NCBI GenBank assembly: GCA_017462565.1
Contig: JAFTQW010000040.1
Coordinates: 124,001 to 188,000, forward strand
Length of the DNA stretch: 64,000 bases
Direction of reading: 5' to 3'
Source: Ruminococcus sp.
Lineage (GTDB): Bacteria; Bacillota; Clostridia; Oscillospirales; Ruminococcaceae
Within the stretch, counting starts at the first letter, position 1; the number at the start of each line of letters is the position of its first letter. Below, one piece after another: positions 7,446 through 15,918 of the stretch. The notes below the pieces were generated by a model that saw only the letters and a program-made list of their open reading frames with translations, was not told the origin of the DNA and ran no database searches. The position numbers and the translations under genes are program-made.

Positions 7446-9560
7446 ATGAAAGTTACCAATCGCATTATCTCAGCCGTTACCGCTGTCTGCATGGCATCTG
7501 CACCGCTCGTGCTTCTCGAAGAAAATATACAGTCAAAGCATTCAAGAAGTATTACACTTACAGCCAATGCTGAAGAATACATAACGGAAAATGGCTTAAA
7601 GCTTGAATATGAAGAAAGAGATGAGAATAGCGTTGAAATAATAAAATATATCTCTTCATCTTCAACAGATATCGAGATACCATCAACCATTGACGGGAAA
7701 GAAGTAAGGGGTATTAGTTGGGAAGCTTTTACCGGCTGTTCCGGGATTACATCAATAATCATTCCGGAAAATGTTGATATTATTGATATGACAGCATTTT
7801 CTGATTGTTCCAGTCTGAAGTCAATAACCATAAAAAATCCTGATTGCACAATTTATACGCCTGACTACTCTGATCCAATTTCTGATGATGTAACGATATA
7901 CGGCTATATATATTCATCCGCTCAGGAATACGCTGAATTACACGGCAAAAAATTTGAAATTTTATCCGATGCAAACAACAACGGCGAGTTTTGGTTTTAT
8001 GATCTGCCTGACGGCAATATCGAAATCCGAGGTTTTACTTCGTCATCAGCAACATATCTTGAGATTCCCTCAGTTATTGACGGAAAAAAAGTTACAAGTA
8101 TCGGAGCTAAAGCTTTTGAATACTTTTACAATCTGAGAGCAGTAAAAATTCCGGACGGCGTTATAAATATCAATGATGGTGCATTTGCATCTTGTAATAA
8201 TCTGCGAGCAATAACCATTCCGGACAGTGTTACAAGTATCGGCGCAGAAGCATTCAATTACTGTTCTCAACTGAGAGAAATAACTATTCCAAATGGTGTT
8301 ACAAGTATTGGTACGAAAGCATTCAATTACTGTTCTCAGCTTAAAGAAATAACTATTCCAAATAGCGTTACAAGCATTGGCGATGAAGCGTTTTCTTATT
8401 GCGGTCTAAAATCAATAACGATCCCGGAAAATGTTACGACTATCGGCACAGGTGTATTTAATGGATGCCGCAGTTTATCAGAGATTAATGTTAGTGAAAA
8501 TAACAGCTATTATTCGGATATTAACGGTGTTCTGTTTGACAAAGCGCAGTCTCAATTAATTTGTCATCCCATAAGAACATCATATAAAGAATACGCCATC
8601 CCCGACAGTGTTACAAGCATAGGAAGCTATGCATTTAATGATTGTTATCCGCTGACATCAATAACTATTCCTGATAGCGTTACAGAAATCGCCGATCACG
8701 CATTTTATGGCTGTTCAGGTCTTACTTCCATGACTATTCCGGATAGTGTTGCAAGCATTGGCATTCATGCATTTTCTGATTGCAGCAATATGACTTCAAT
8801 AATCCTTCCGAATAACATTACAAGTATTAGTAACGGTACATTTTTTAACTGCGACAATCTGGCTTCAATAACGATTCCGGATAGCGTTACAAGTATTGAA
8901 TGGTGCGCATTCAGCGGCTGCAAGAGCCTGACTTCTGCAAACATTCCCAAAAGCATTACAGCTATTGAGAAACGTACATTTGAAGATTGCCAAAGCCTTA
9001 AATCCGTAACACTTCCTGACGGTGTTACAAGTATTGGCACAGATGCATTTACCGGCTGCCATAGTCTGACTTCTATAACTATTCCGGATAGCGTTACAGC
9101 TATTGGAGGTTCTTCATTTAGTGATTGCATAAGCCTGACCGCAATAACGCTCCCGGAAAGCGTTGCAAGTATTGAATATGGCGCTTTTGAGAATTGTTCT
9201 GAGCTGATATCAATAACTATAAAGAATCCGGATTGTGAAATATACGACAGTAAATATACTATATGCAACGGTCGTGATAACGATAACCGTTCGAGCTTTT
9301 ATAACGGAATCATCTATGGATATTCAGGCTCGACCGCTCAGGAATACGCTGAAAAATATGGAAGAACGTTTTCTGCATTAAACATTAAAGGCGATGTTAA
9401 CGATGACGGTTCTTTCAACATTGCAGATATTGTAAATATGCAGAAATGGCTCCTCAATAACGAATCGGAGCTTGTAAACTGGAAAAACGGAGATTTATAC
9501 GAAGACGATATGATCGATACATTTGATCTGGTTCTCATGCGTAAGATGCTTATTCAATAA
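7446..9560 (+). CDS. Secreted BspA-like leucine-rich-repeat protein with C-terminal type I dockerin
   Basis: The start at 7446 follows an AAAGGAGC site and gives an N-terminal signal peptide. The mature 704-residue protein is mostly BspA/LRR_5-type repeats of about 23 residues with consensus SITIPDSVTSIGxxAFxxC, in two blocks interrupted by segments ending in YGYIYSSAQEYAE and YGYSGSTAQEYAE. The last about 60 residues are a type I dockerin with two calcium-loop/helix segments, GDVNDDGSFNIADIVNMQKWLL and GDLYEDDMIDTFDLVLMRKML. Dockerins attach proteins to cohesins of cellulosome scaffolds; no cohesin gene is in this window. BspA-like repeats act in adhesion or binding in other bacteria. The partner bound here is unknown. 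Upstream reading frame (7260 onward) lies in a repeat and is not coding. Confidence 0.9.
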   Translation: MKVTNRIISAVTAVCMASAPLVLLEENIQSKHSRSITLTANAEEYITENGLKLEYEERDENSVEIIKYISSSSTDIEIPSTIDGKEVRGISWEAFTGCSGITSIIIPENVDIIDMTAFSDCSSLKSITIKNPDCTIYTPDYSDPISDDVTIYGYIYSSAQEYAELHGKKFEILSDANNNGEFWFYDLPDGNIEIRGFTSSSATYLEIPSVIDGKKVTSIGAKAFEYFYNLRAVKIPDGVININDGAFASCNNLRAITIPDSVTSIGAEAFNYCSQLREITIPNGVTSIGTKAFNYCSQLKEITIPNSVTSIGDEAFSYCGLKSITIPENVTTIGTGVFNGCRSLSEINVSENNSYYSDINGVLFDKAQSQLICHPIRTSYKEYAIPDSVTSIGSYAFNDCYPLTSITIPDSVTEIADHAFYGCSGLTSMTIPDSVASIGIHAFSDCSNMTSIILPNNITSISNGTFFNCDNLASITIPDSVTSIEWCAFSGCKSLTSANIPKSITAIEKRTFEDCQSLKSVTLPDGVTSIGTDAFTGCHSLTSITIPDSVTAIGGSSFSDCISLTAITLPESVASIEYGAFENCSELISITIKNPDCEIYDSKYTICNGRDNDNRSSFYNGIIYGYSGSTAQEYAEKYGRTFSALNIKGDVNDDGSFNIADIVNMQKWLLNNESELVNWKNGDLYEDDMIDTFDLVLMRKMLIQ

Positions 9561-9586
9561 TATGTAAAATTTACTCAATCACAACA

Positions 9587-9617
9587 AAGGGAAGCTTTTT
9601 CGGCTTCCCTTTTTTCT
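9587..9617 (+). terminator. Terminator after the LRR-dockerin gene
   Basis: AAGGGAAGC (9587-9595) and GCTTCCCTT (9603-9611) form a stem followed by a T-run. The stem sequence is identical to that at 7061. Confidence 0.85.
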
Positions 9618-9728
9618 ATGTAAAATCAAAAATCGTGATAAAATAAGAAAAAGTCTGAAAATAAGAGGAAAACCAATATAAATTCAAAAAAATATCCAAA
9701 ATCCCGTCAAATTGTCCTCGGAACACAC

Positions 9729-9757
9729 TTGAAGTTCATACGAACTTATGATATAAT
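9729..9757 (+). promoter_or_regulatory. Promoter with embedded palindromic operator upstream of DUF1836 gene
   Basis: TTGAAG (9729-9734) and TATAAT (9752-9757) are spaced by 17 nt. The palindrome AAGTTC-ATAC-GAACTT (9732-9747) overlaps the -35 box and spacer, an ideal position for repression. The adjacent DUF1836 protein with its MerR-like DNA-binding region is the natural candidate binder. Confidence 0.6.
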
Positions 9758-9787
9758 CATATCATCACGACAGAGGAGTTAAAGACT

Positions 9788-10366
9788 ATGAACAGGATCA
9801 TTCCGGGAACAACCTTAAAATTTACAGAAACAGCAAGAGATGCGGCATTTTCAGTTATTTCGCCTGTTCTTGAAGCAACCGGCGGTCTCACTCTTTCTCA
9901 GCTTTCAAAGCTAACGGGACTTGAGGGAACTACCATTCAGAACTGGATAAAACGAGGGTGGGTTTCATCCACTAAAGGCAAGAAATATTCGGAAAAGCAA
10001 GTTCTGCGAATACTACTTATAAATATGCTGCGAAATGTGATGAAGCTTGACGATATCGCAAATCTGATGAGCTATGTTAACGGTGACGTTGAAGATACAT
10101 CCGATGATATTATTGCCGATATTCACCTTTATAATATGCTTTGCAGAATTATTTTCACAGCCGAGGATGAAGGCGCTTTCGATTCTGAGTCGGTCAGACA
10201 GCTGATAAACGGCGAGATAAAGGAAAATACCAAGGAAATTGCCGATGATGAAAAGCTTGCCTGTGCGATGTACGTTATGGTTATGGCTTACAGAAGCGGA
10301 TGCCTAAAAACTGAAATGGAAAAAGGTCTTGCCGCCATACATGAAAAGCAGAAAGGATCATTATGA
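9788..10366 (+). CDS. DUF1836 domain protein, probable DNA-binding regulator
   Basis: The 192-residue protein fits DUF1836, a family with an N-terminal MerR-like winged-helix region. Residues about 36-95 contain LSQLSKLTGLEGTTIQNWIKRGWV and KYSEKQVLRILLINMLRNVMKLDDIANLM, a helix-turn-helix and the LDDI segment characteristic of the family. The C-terminal half is helical and acidic with no recognised motif. It is the first gene of an apparent operon with a small membrane protein (ATGA overlap) and an SPFH protein. A palindrome in its own promoter suggests autoregulation (inference). The regulated process is unknown. Confidence 0.8.
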   Translation: MNRIIPGTTLKFTETARDAAFSVISPVLEATGGLTLSQLSKLTGLEGTTIQNWIKRGWVSSTKGKKYSEKQVLRILLINMLRNVMKLDDIANLMSYVNGDVEDTSDDIIADIHLYNMLCRIIFTAEDEGAFDSESVRQLINGEIKENTKEIADDEKLACAMYVMVMAYRSGCLKTEMEKGLAAIHEKQKGSL

Positions 10367-10566
10367 AGAAAAATAAAAAAGAACGTATCAGCTACGCCTC
10401 AGAATATCTTGCTTATGGAATGAGTATCGGAATTTCCCTTGGGGTCATTATGGGGATAATTTTTTTGAAAGATATGCTCACCGGGCTGTGTATAGGGATG
10501 TGCGGCGGAATGGGTATCGGTTCGCTTATCGGTTCTGTTAAAGATAAAAAAGTTACACAAGAATAA
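10363..10566 (+). CDS. Small glycine-rich membrane protein, unknown
   Basis: The 67-residue product starts with a basic MKKNKKERISYASEY segment followed by two hydrophobic glycine-rich stretches (YGMSIGISLGVIMGIIFL and LTGLCIGMCGGMGIGSLIGS) and a charged tail. The Gly-x3-Gly spacing suggests packed transmembrane helices in a hairpin. Its start overlaps the stop of the DUF1836 gene by 4 nt, indicating translational coupling, and it precedes the SPFH gene by 15 nt. No family is recognised. Confidence 0.75.
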   Translation: MKKNKKERISYASEYLAYGMSIGISLGVIMGIIFLKDMLTGLCIGMCGGMGIGSLIGSVKDKKVTQE

Positions 10567-10581
10567 AAAGGAGAAATTATT

Positions 10582-11520
10582 ATGTCTGTTGATATCAGAG
10601 AATTACACAAAAACAATTCGTCCGGAAAACCATTCAAGGGCGTTAAATGGATAATTATAGGAGCTGCTGCAATTTTAGTTGCCGTGAACTCTTTCACTAT
10701 CGTTCCTGCCGGAAATACGGGTGTTGTCCTTACTCTTGGCAAGGTTTCGGAAACATCTTATCAGGAAGGTTTCCACTTGAAAATACCGTTCATTCAGCAG
10801 GTTGAAGATATGTCCAACAAGATTCAGGTTTACGAAACTCCGGCTTCGGCTGTTTCAAAGGACCTTCAGACTGTAAGCAGTAAAATTGCCGTTAACTACA
10901 GACTGCTTTCAGATAAAACCGCAAGTATGTATAAAGACGTCGGAATAGATTATCAGACTGTTCTTATAGCTCCGGTGGTACAGGAATGTATGAAATCGGC
11001 GACTGCTAAATACACGGCAGAACAGCTTATAACTGAACGTGCCGCAGTAGGTGACGAAGTTAAGGCAAGTCTTGATACGAAGCTTAACGATTACGGCATT
11101 TACATAGAAAAATTCAACATAGTCAACTTCGATTTTACAGAGGAATATAACAACGCTATTGAAGCAAAACAGGTTGCCGAACAGAATCTTCTTAAAACCA
11201 AAACCGAACAGGAACAGGCTATCGTTATAGCAAATGCGGAAGCCGACAAAAAGGTTATCGCCGCAGAAGCTCAGGCAAAAGCAACTTTAACCGAGGCTCA
11301 GGCTCAGGCAGACGCAAATAAGCTTCTTGAAGAATCGCTTTCGGATAAGGTCATCGCTTACGAACAGATTCAGAAGTGGAATGGTATTCTGCCAAAGGTT
11401 ACAGGAAGCGACAGCGGACTTCTTATCGACGTAAATCTTGATGAACTTTCAGATTCATCGTCGTCATCGTCCAACGGCAGCGTATCGACTGTTCCGGAAA
11501 ACAGTGAAACAGGAGAATAA
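10582..11520 (+). CDS. SPFH/Band 7 (prohibitin/HflC-like) membrane protein
   Basis: The 312-residue protein has one N-terminal membrane anchor (about 22-40, KWIIIGAAAILVAVNSFTIV), then an SPFH domain beginning VPAGNTGVVLTLGKVSETSYQEGFHLKIPFIQQV, and a long Glu/Ala/Gln-rich coiled coil (about 195-255) with repeats of the EAQAKATLTEAQAQADANKL kind. A Ser-rich acidic tail ends the protein. SPFH proteins organise membrane microdomains and often control membrane proteases. It is the last gene of the DUF1836 operon. It belongs to a different SPFH branch from the NfeD-linked protein at 18894, so the two are not recent duplicates. Partner proteins are unknown. Confidence 0.88.
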   Translation: MSVDIRELHKNNSSGKPFKGVKWIIIGAAAILVAVNSFTIVPAGNTGVVLTLGKVSETSYQEGFHLKIPFIQQVEDMSNKIQVYETPASAVSKDLQTVSSKIAVNYRLLSDKTASMYKDVGIDYQTVLIAPVVQECMKSATAKYTAEQLITERAAVGDEVKASLDTKLNDYGIYIEKFNIVNFDFTEEYNNAIEAKQVAEQNLLKTKTEQEQAIVIANAEADKKVIAAEAQAKATLTEAQAQADANKLLEESLSDKVIAYEQIQKWNGILPKVTGSDSGLLIDVNLDELSDSSSSSSNGSVSTVPENSETGE

Positions 11521-11574
11521 AAATATGAAGATGAAAATTAAAACAGCTCATCTGTCATGACGGGGAAATAAAAT

Positions 11575-11603
11575 AAGGCGGTTCTTGGGGTAAGAACCGC
11601 CTT
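11575..11603. terminator. Strong hairpin between convergent units
   Basis: AAGGCGGTTCTT and AAGAACCGCCTT form a 12-bp stem with a GGGGT loop. On the plus strand it is followed by AAAGGG, not a T-run; on the minus strand by TTATTTTATTT. It lies 55 nt after the SPFH stop. Confidence 0.55.
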
Positions 11604-11616
11604 AAAGGGTAGCAAT

Positions 11617-11751
11617 ATGGGTTTTTTGGATTTTTTAATTTTTGAAGCAATAGAAATTTTCGGATGGTTTGTGAATTACATTTTTGAGGCAAAACAGGAA
11701 AGAAAAAGAGATGAAAAGCGCCGCAGAAAAAGAAAAAATAATCCAAAATAA
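11617..11751 (+). CDS. Possible 44-residue amphipathic membrane peptide
   Basis: This short frame encodes a hydrophobic N-terminal half (MGFLDFLIFEAIEIFGWFVN) followed by a strongly basic tail (QERKRDEKRRRKRKNNPK). The hydrophobic-plus-polybasic layout is typical of small bacterial membrane peptides. An AGGGTAG sequence 4-10 nt upstream may serve as a weak ribosome binding site. It is bracketed by hairpins at 11575 and 11764, so it may be a separate short transcript. No family is recognised and conservation cannot be tested here. Confidence 0.4.
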   Translation: MGFLDFLIFEAIEIFGWFVNYIFEAKQERKRDEKRRRKRKNNPK

Positions 11752-11763
11752 CTTAAAAAATTT

Positions 11764-11809
11764 AAGGCATCGCCGCACAAGCCGTTTAAAAGCTGAGCTG
11801 CGATGCCTT
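11764..11809. terminator. Bidirectional terminator, related to repeat family B
   Basis: AAGGCATCGC (11764-11773) pairs with GCGATGCCTT (11800-11809). T-rich runs follow on both strands, so it can serve the plus-strand units and ilvE from the minus strand. The AAGGCATCGCCGCACAA start resembles the AAGGCAACACCGCACAA of family B. Confidence 0.65.
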
Positions 11810-11863
11810 ATTTTTGTATATATACTCGTCGCTATTGCACGTTATTTTGACGAAATTGCCAAA

Positions 11864-12940
11864 TTACTTAACCTCAACAGTCCAACCGAAAGTATCCTCG
11901 ATCTTGCCCCACTGGATTCCTGTCATTGTGTCATAGAGCATCTGGGAAATATTTCCGATCTTATTATCATTGATCTCCATAACCTTATCGTTCCACTTGA
12001 GATGTCCGACAGGAGAAATTACAGCGGCAGTACCCGTTCCGAATACTTCATCAAGCTTTCCAGCATCGTAAGCGTCAGCGATCTCCTGAATAGTGATTCT
12101 TCTCTCAGTAACCTTGATTCCTTTTGATTTGCAAACCTCGATAGCCGACTTTCTTGTAATTCCCGGAAGTATCGAACCCTGAAGCATAGGAGTTACAACT
12201 TCGCCGTCGATAACGAAGAAGATATTCATTGCTCCGACTTCCTCTATGTACTTCTGCTCAACGCCGTCAAGCCAGAGAACCTGAGAGTAATTCTGCTTAT
12301 GAGCCTCGTCCTGTCCGATAAGAGAAGCCGCATAGTTTCCGCCTGTTTTAGCAAATCCCATACCGCCTCTTACTGCACGGACATATTTGCTTTCAACATA
12401 AATATTAACGGGATTGAGTCCGCTTTCGTAATAAGCTCCGGAAGGTGAAAGAATTATCATAAAGTAATACTGTGAACCCGGCTTAACTCCGAGGAACGGA
12501 TCAATTGCAAAAATAAACGGTCTAATATAAAGGGATTCGCCTTCCTTTGAGGGAACCCAGTCCTTTTCAATCTTAAGAAGCTCCATAAGGCACTGCATTG
12601 CAAGATCTTCCGGAAGCTCCGGAATAACGAGTCTTTCGTTTGAAACGTTAAGTCTTTTGAAGTTTTCGTCCGGACGGAAAAGCTGAACCTTGTTATCAGC
12701 CGTTCTGTAAGCTTTAAGTCCCTCGAAAACAGTCTGACCGTAGTGCAGGCACATAGCGGCAGGAGAAAGCTCTATCGTTCCGTAAGGACGAATTTCCGGA
12801 TCGTGCCAGCCCTGACCGGCGTCATATGGCATAATAAGCATATAATCCGTAAAGATATGACCGAATCCAAGCTTATCGCCCGGCTGCGGCTTAGCCTTTA
12901 AAGTTTCTGCCTTTGTAAATTTGATTTCCATTTTATCCAA
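11864..12940 (-). CDS. ilvE: Branched-chain amino acid aminotransferase
   Basis: The enzyme interconverts Leu, Ile and Val with their 2-oxoacids using PLP and glutamate, the last step of branched-chain synthesis. The 358-residue protein matches the long BCAT type: [27 protein letters not shown], the [11 protein letters not shown] segment, [47 protein letters not shown] with the PLP-binding Lys region, and [17 protein letters not shown] near the C-terminus. It stands alone, with no ilv or leu neighbours in the window, and no T-box or attenuator is apparent upstream. A small membrane protein gene lies just upstream on the same strand. Confidence 0.95.
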   Translation of the reverse strand: MDKMEIKFTKAETLKAKPQPGDKLGFGHIFTDYMLIMPYDAGQGWHDPEIRPYGTIELSPAAMCLHYGQTVFEGLKAYRTADNKVQLFRPDENFKRLNVSNERLVIPELPEDLAMQCLMELLKIEKDWVPSKEGESLYIRPFIFAIDPFLGVKPGSQYYFMIILSPSGAYYESGLNPVNIYVESKYVRAVRGGMGFAKTGGNYAASLIGQDEAHKQNYSQVLWLDGVEQKYIEEVGAMNIFFVIDGEVVTPMLQGSILPGITRKSAIEVCKSKGIKVTERRITIQEIADAYDAGKLDEVFGTGTAAVISPVGHLKWNDKVMEINDNKIGNISQMLYDTMTGIQWGKIEDTFGWTVEVK

Positions 12941-12996
12941 CCTTCTTTGATATATTTTCCGGACTGTCCGTCATTGCACAGAGCGGATTGATAATC

Positions 12997-13119
12997 TTAG
13001 TTAACAGAGAAGTAAGTCTTCTCAAAAAGTCTTTTGCAGACAATAACTGCCGTAACGGTCAATCCGGCAACGCAAACGGTTGCAGCCGCAGCAGCAATAA
13101 TAATTTTTTTGTTTTCCAT
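12997..13119 (-). CDS. Small single-pass membrane protein (40 residues)
   Basis: The product MENKKIIIAAAAATVCVAGL... has one hydrophobic helix flanked by a short basic N-terminus and a basic KRLFEKTYFSVN tail. The start at 13119 is preceded by a GGGAGAG site; a longer in-frame start at 13182 adds a segment without membrane features. No family is recognised. It lies 56 nt upstream of ilvE on the same strand. Confidence 0.55.
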   Translation of the reverse strand: MENKKIIIAAAAATVCVAGLTVTAVIVCKRLFEKTYFSVN

Positions 13120-13286
13120 ACTTACTCTCCCTCTGAGAATTTCCTTTGGAAATATACTCTTACGAACCCGATACAGATTCATTTTTATTATCCAACTAAT
13201 TATATCACATTTCTTTAGAAATTTCCATAGGATTCAGCCGAAACAATTCACAAATATCGCTTGAAATTTTTGTGCATTTTTATCAA

Positions 13287-13904
13287 TTATGAATCATAGG
13301 CACGAACTCTGAGAACTGCGCCGAGCTTTTCGGCAATTTTTCTTGAAGCGTCTATCTGTTCCTGGGGGATAACGTCAACGACTGACATTACAACCTCTGC
13401 TCCGCCGTTTTTAACGCAGTCTGAAGTAAATTTCTGCATTGCTTCAAAAGCGTTTTCATATTTCGGGCGTGTAACCTTCATGTATTCATCCTTGGTTCCT
13501 GCATTAAGGCTTACCGAAATTATATCAAGAACTTCACAAAGTTCATCGGCAACAGAGCGTTCATTGACCAGATCTCCGAGACCATTTGTGTTTATTCTGA
13601 GCTTTGGAGCAGTTTCGTAATTTGCTCTTATCCACTTTGCCGTTTCAATAAGTTCTTTAAGGCGGCAGGTCGGTTCGCCGTATCCGCAGAAAACGACTTC
13701 ATTGTATGACTTCAAATCTTCCTTGGCAAGAGCGTCTATAATCTCCTCCATAGAAGGTTCATGCTCCAGCCAGAGCGGATCAGAACCGTATGCGCCGTCC
13801 GCATTATTTCTTATGCAGAATGTACAGGCGCACGGACATTTATTTGTCAGATTTATATAAAGATTATTTCCAACCTTATAGGTTATTGTCATTGCTTTTT
13901 TCAT
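13287..13904 (-). CDS. TatD-link radical SAM protein
   Basis: The protein of about 205 residues (from MKKAMTITYKVGNNLYINLT) has the radical SAM CxxxCxxC cluster motif as CPCACTFC, followed by VVFCGYGEPTCRLKEL with the SAM-binding GGE-like GYGEPT, and LRINTNGLGDL. The pattern matches the short radical SAM family typically found linked to tatD genes; a tatD lies 3.2 kb away at 17119. The reaction is unknown. The start at 13904 has an AAGGGG site and overlaps the alr stop by about 29 nt, implying translational coupling with alr. Longer in-frame starts lie deep inside alr and are unlikely. Confidence 0.8.
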   Translation of the reverse strand: MKKAMTITYKVGNNLYINLTNKCPCACTFCIRNNADGAYGSDPLWLEHEPSMEEIIDALAKEDLKSYNEVVFCGYGEPTCRLKELIETAKWIRANYETAPKLRINTNGLGDLVNERSVADELCEVLDIISVSLNAGTKDEYMKVTRPKYENAFEAMQKFTSDCVKNGGAEVVMSVVDVIPQEQIDASRKIAEKLGAVLRVRAYDS

Positions 13905-15048
13905 TTTCAATTTCCCCTTCAATATATATTCTCGGAACTCTTTTAGAGATTCCGCAAACGACCTCATATCCGATAGTTCCGTATACGGAAGCAAGCTCGT
14001 CGGCTGTAATACAGTCTCCCCCGTCTTTTCCTATCAGAGTAACTATATCGCCGGATTTTGCCTCTGTTCCGGTAACGTCTATCATGAGCTGATCCATACA
14101 TACTCTTCCGATTATTTTGCATCGTTTTCCGCCAACAAGAATTTCTCCCTTTGATGAAAGAAGTCTTGAATAGCCGTCCGCATAGCCTATCGTAACTGTA
14201 GCCACACGCATTTCACGGTCAGCGGTAAAGGTTCTGCCATAGCTCACGCACGTTCCTGCCTCAATAGTCTTTACCTGCGAAATAACGGCTTTAAGCTCCA
14301 TAACAGGTTCAAGTCCGGCAGGAATATCAAGACTTATGTCAGGATGAAGTCCATAAATTATGATACCCGCTCTTGAAAGAGTGCTTCTTGGATTATTGCG
14401 GTAGCACGTCGCAGCGCTGTTCATAAAGTGTATATGGGGAAGCTTTATGCCCATCTGCACAAGAATGTCATATGTATCAGTGATGTATTTCTCCTGCTTG
14501 TCGGTATATGCGATATTATCGGGAGTATCGCTGTCGGCTACGGCAAAATGAGTGTAGATTCCCTCAACAGATAATTTTTCTATTCTGCACATTTCAGCAA
14601 TTTCGGCAGCACACTGCTCCGGTTTTTCATAACGCAGACCTATTCTGCCCATTCCCGTATCTATTTTGACATGGCATCTTACGGTTTCCGGACTGTTCTC
14701 GCACAGCGATTTTGCATACTCTGTTGAAACAACTCCCTGAATTATATTGTTCTCGGATATTTCATGAGCATATTCCGGCGGAGTATAACCAAGTATAAGT
14801 ATTTCCGCTTCCGGGCAAAATCCTCTTACAGCGATCGCTTCATCAAGATTTGATACGGCAAAATATTTTATACCGCATTCCTCCGAAAGACAGCATACCA
14901 CCCTTTCGTATCCATGACCGTATGCGTCAGCTTTTACAACAGACATGATCTCTGTTTCAGGCGAATTCAGTTTTTTTATAATTTCAATGTTTTTTCTGAG
15001 CCGTTCCAGAGAAATCTCTGCCCATGCTCTTTTCAGATAAGGCTTCAT
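13876..15048 (-). CDS. alr: Alanine racemase
   Basis: PLP-dependent racemase that supplies D-alanine for peptidoglycan. The about 390-residue protein begins KPYLKRAWAEISLERLRKN and shows the PLP-lysine motif VVKADAYGHGYERVV, the KIDTGMGRIGLR segment, SRAGIIIYGLHP, the catalytic tyrosine region ATVTIGYADGYSRLLS and RVCMDQLMIDVT. The start is ambiguous among three near ATGs (15057, 15054, 15048); 15048 has the best spacing from AAAGGA. A radical SAM gene overlaps its 3' end. No acpS or endA-type neighbour is seen, unlike the usual Bacillus context. Confidence 0.94.
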   Translation of the reverse strand: MKPYLKRAWAEISLERLRKNIEIIKKLNSPETEIMSVVKADAYGHGYERVVCCLSEECGIKYFAVSNLDEAIAVRGFCPEAEILILGYTPPEYAHEISENNIIQGVVSTEYAKSLCENSPETVRCHVKIDTGMGRIGLRYEKPEQCAAEIAEMCRIEKLSVEGIYTHFAVADSDTPDNIAYTDKQEKYITDTYDILVQMGIKLPHIHFMNSAATCYRNNPRSTLSRAGIIIYGLHPDISLDIPAGLEPVMELKAVISQVKTIEAGTCVSYGRTFTADREMRVATVTIGYADGYSRLLSSKGEILVGGKRCKIIGRVCMDQLMIDVTGTEAKSGDIVTLIGKDGGDCITADELASVYGTIGYEVVCGISKRVPRIYIEGEIENEKSNDNNL

Positions 15049-15146
15049 TATCATCATTTCCTTTCTTTATGTTCAATCAATTCCGTCGGACAGCATTAAG
15101 CATCTCCTCACAAGAATTAAAATTCAATTACATTTGAAAAATCTTC

Positions 15147-15175
15147 TTGAAATATATGTTTTTATATGTTATAAT
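15147..15175 (+). promoter_or_regulatory. Sigma-A promoter of the YpsA-like gene
   Basis: TTGAAA (15147-15152) and TATAAT (15170-15175) with a 17-nt spacer lie 53 nt before the start codon. Confidence 0.65.
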
Positions 15176-15228
15176 TAGAGCGTATTCACATGATATTCAT
15201 GAAGTTTTTCCGGGAGGTTTCTATTTAA

Positions 15229-15918
15229 ATGTTAAAGTCTATCAATTCCGGACTCCCAGTACTTATGCCCGATGAATTCCATCCGGATACCGAAAAAACC
15301 CTTTGCATTTCCGGTCATCGTGAAAAATCAATTATTCCCTATCAGAATAACAGGATATACGGCTCTTTGACCATATCCGCCGTAAAGCTGATGCTTTACC
15401 GATATATTGATATGGCGATCGAACGGGGATTTGAAAATTTTATAAGCGGACTCGCTACCGGTATCGATCTCTGGGCTGCGGAATATATTATAAAGAAGAA
15501 ACAATCAAACAGCAGCATAAATCTTATAGGCGTTATGCCGTATCTTCGTCATGCCGAAGTTTTTCCTGCCGATTACAAAAAGCTTCTTGAGTATGTTGAA
15601 AAAAATTCGGATACTCTCATTTCAACAAACAGCGATCCGGAAATAATTTATAAGAAAAGCTCGCCCGAAAGGTATCTTTACCGTGACCGTAATTATTATA
15701 TGGTCGACCGTTCATCCGCAATCATTGCTTTTCTAAACGATAATTCATCCTACACCGGAACAAGACAGACTGTAAGCTACGGCTATAAAACCGGAAGAAA
15801 GATCTGCCGTTTCGGTATTGAGGATATTTTTAAGATTATCGATGAATGCGGCACAGATATAAGAAACATAGGTAGACATATTGCATTTCTTGAAAATGCT
15901 TTTGATTTTTCCTTCTGA
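15229..15918 (+). CDS. YpsA-like SLOG-fold protein (DUF1273)
   Basis: The 229-residue protein carries the YpsA/DUF1273 SLOG signature: CISGHREKS at the N-terminal strand (the CxGHR motif), FISGLATGIDLWAAE (the glycine-rich nucleotide-binding loop), INLIGVMPYLRHAEVFP, YLYRDRNYYMVDRSSAIIAFL and GTRQTVSYGYK. SLOG domains bind nucleotides or nucleotide-derived signals; Bacillus YpsA affects cell division, but its ligand is unsettled. The protein is longer than Bacillus YpsA by about 40 residues, mostly at the N- and C-termini. It is probably monocistronic. A second, more distant SLOG protein is encoded at 26634. Confidence 0.82.
   Translation: MLKSINSGLPVLMPDEFHPDTEKTLCISGHREKSIIPYQNNRIYGSLTISAVKLMLYRYIDMAIERGFENFISGLATGIDLWAAEYIIKKKQSNSSINLIGVMPYLRHAEVFPADYKKLLEYVEKNSDTLISTNSDPEIIYKKSSPERYLYRDRNYYMVDRSSAIIAFLNDNSSYTGTRQTVSYGYKTGRKICRFGIEDIFKIIDECGTDIRNIGRHIAFLENAFDFSF

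Noticed and set aside
7900-9200. CRISPR-like periodic repeats
   Set aside because: The period of about 69 bp is that of translated 23-residue LRR units; there are no constant repeats with unrelated spacers and no cas genes.
8765-9268. Open frame on the minus strand across the LRR gene
   Set aside because: It is the antisense shadow of periodic LRR repeats, with no ribosome binding site and no family resemblance.
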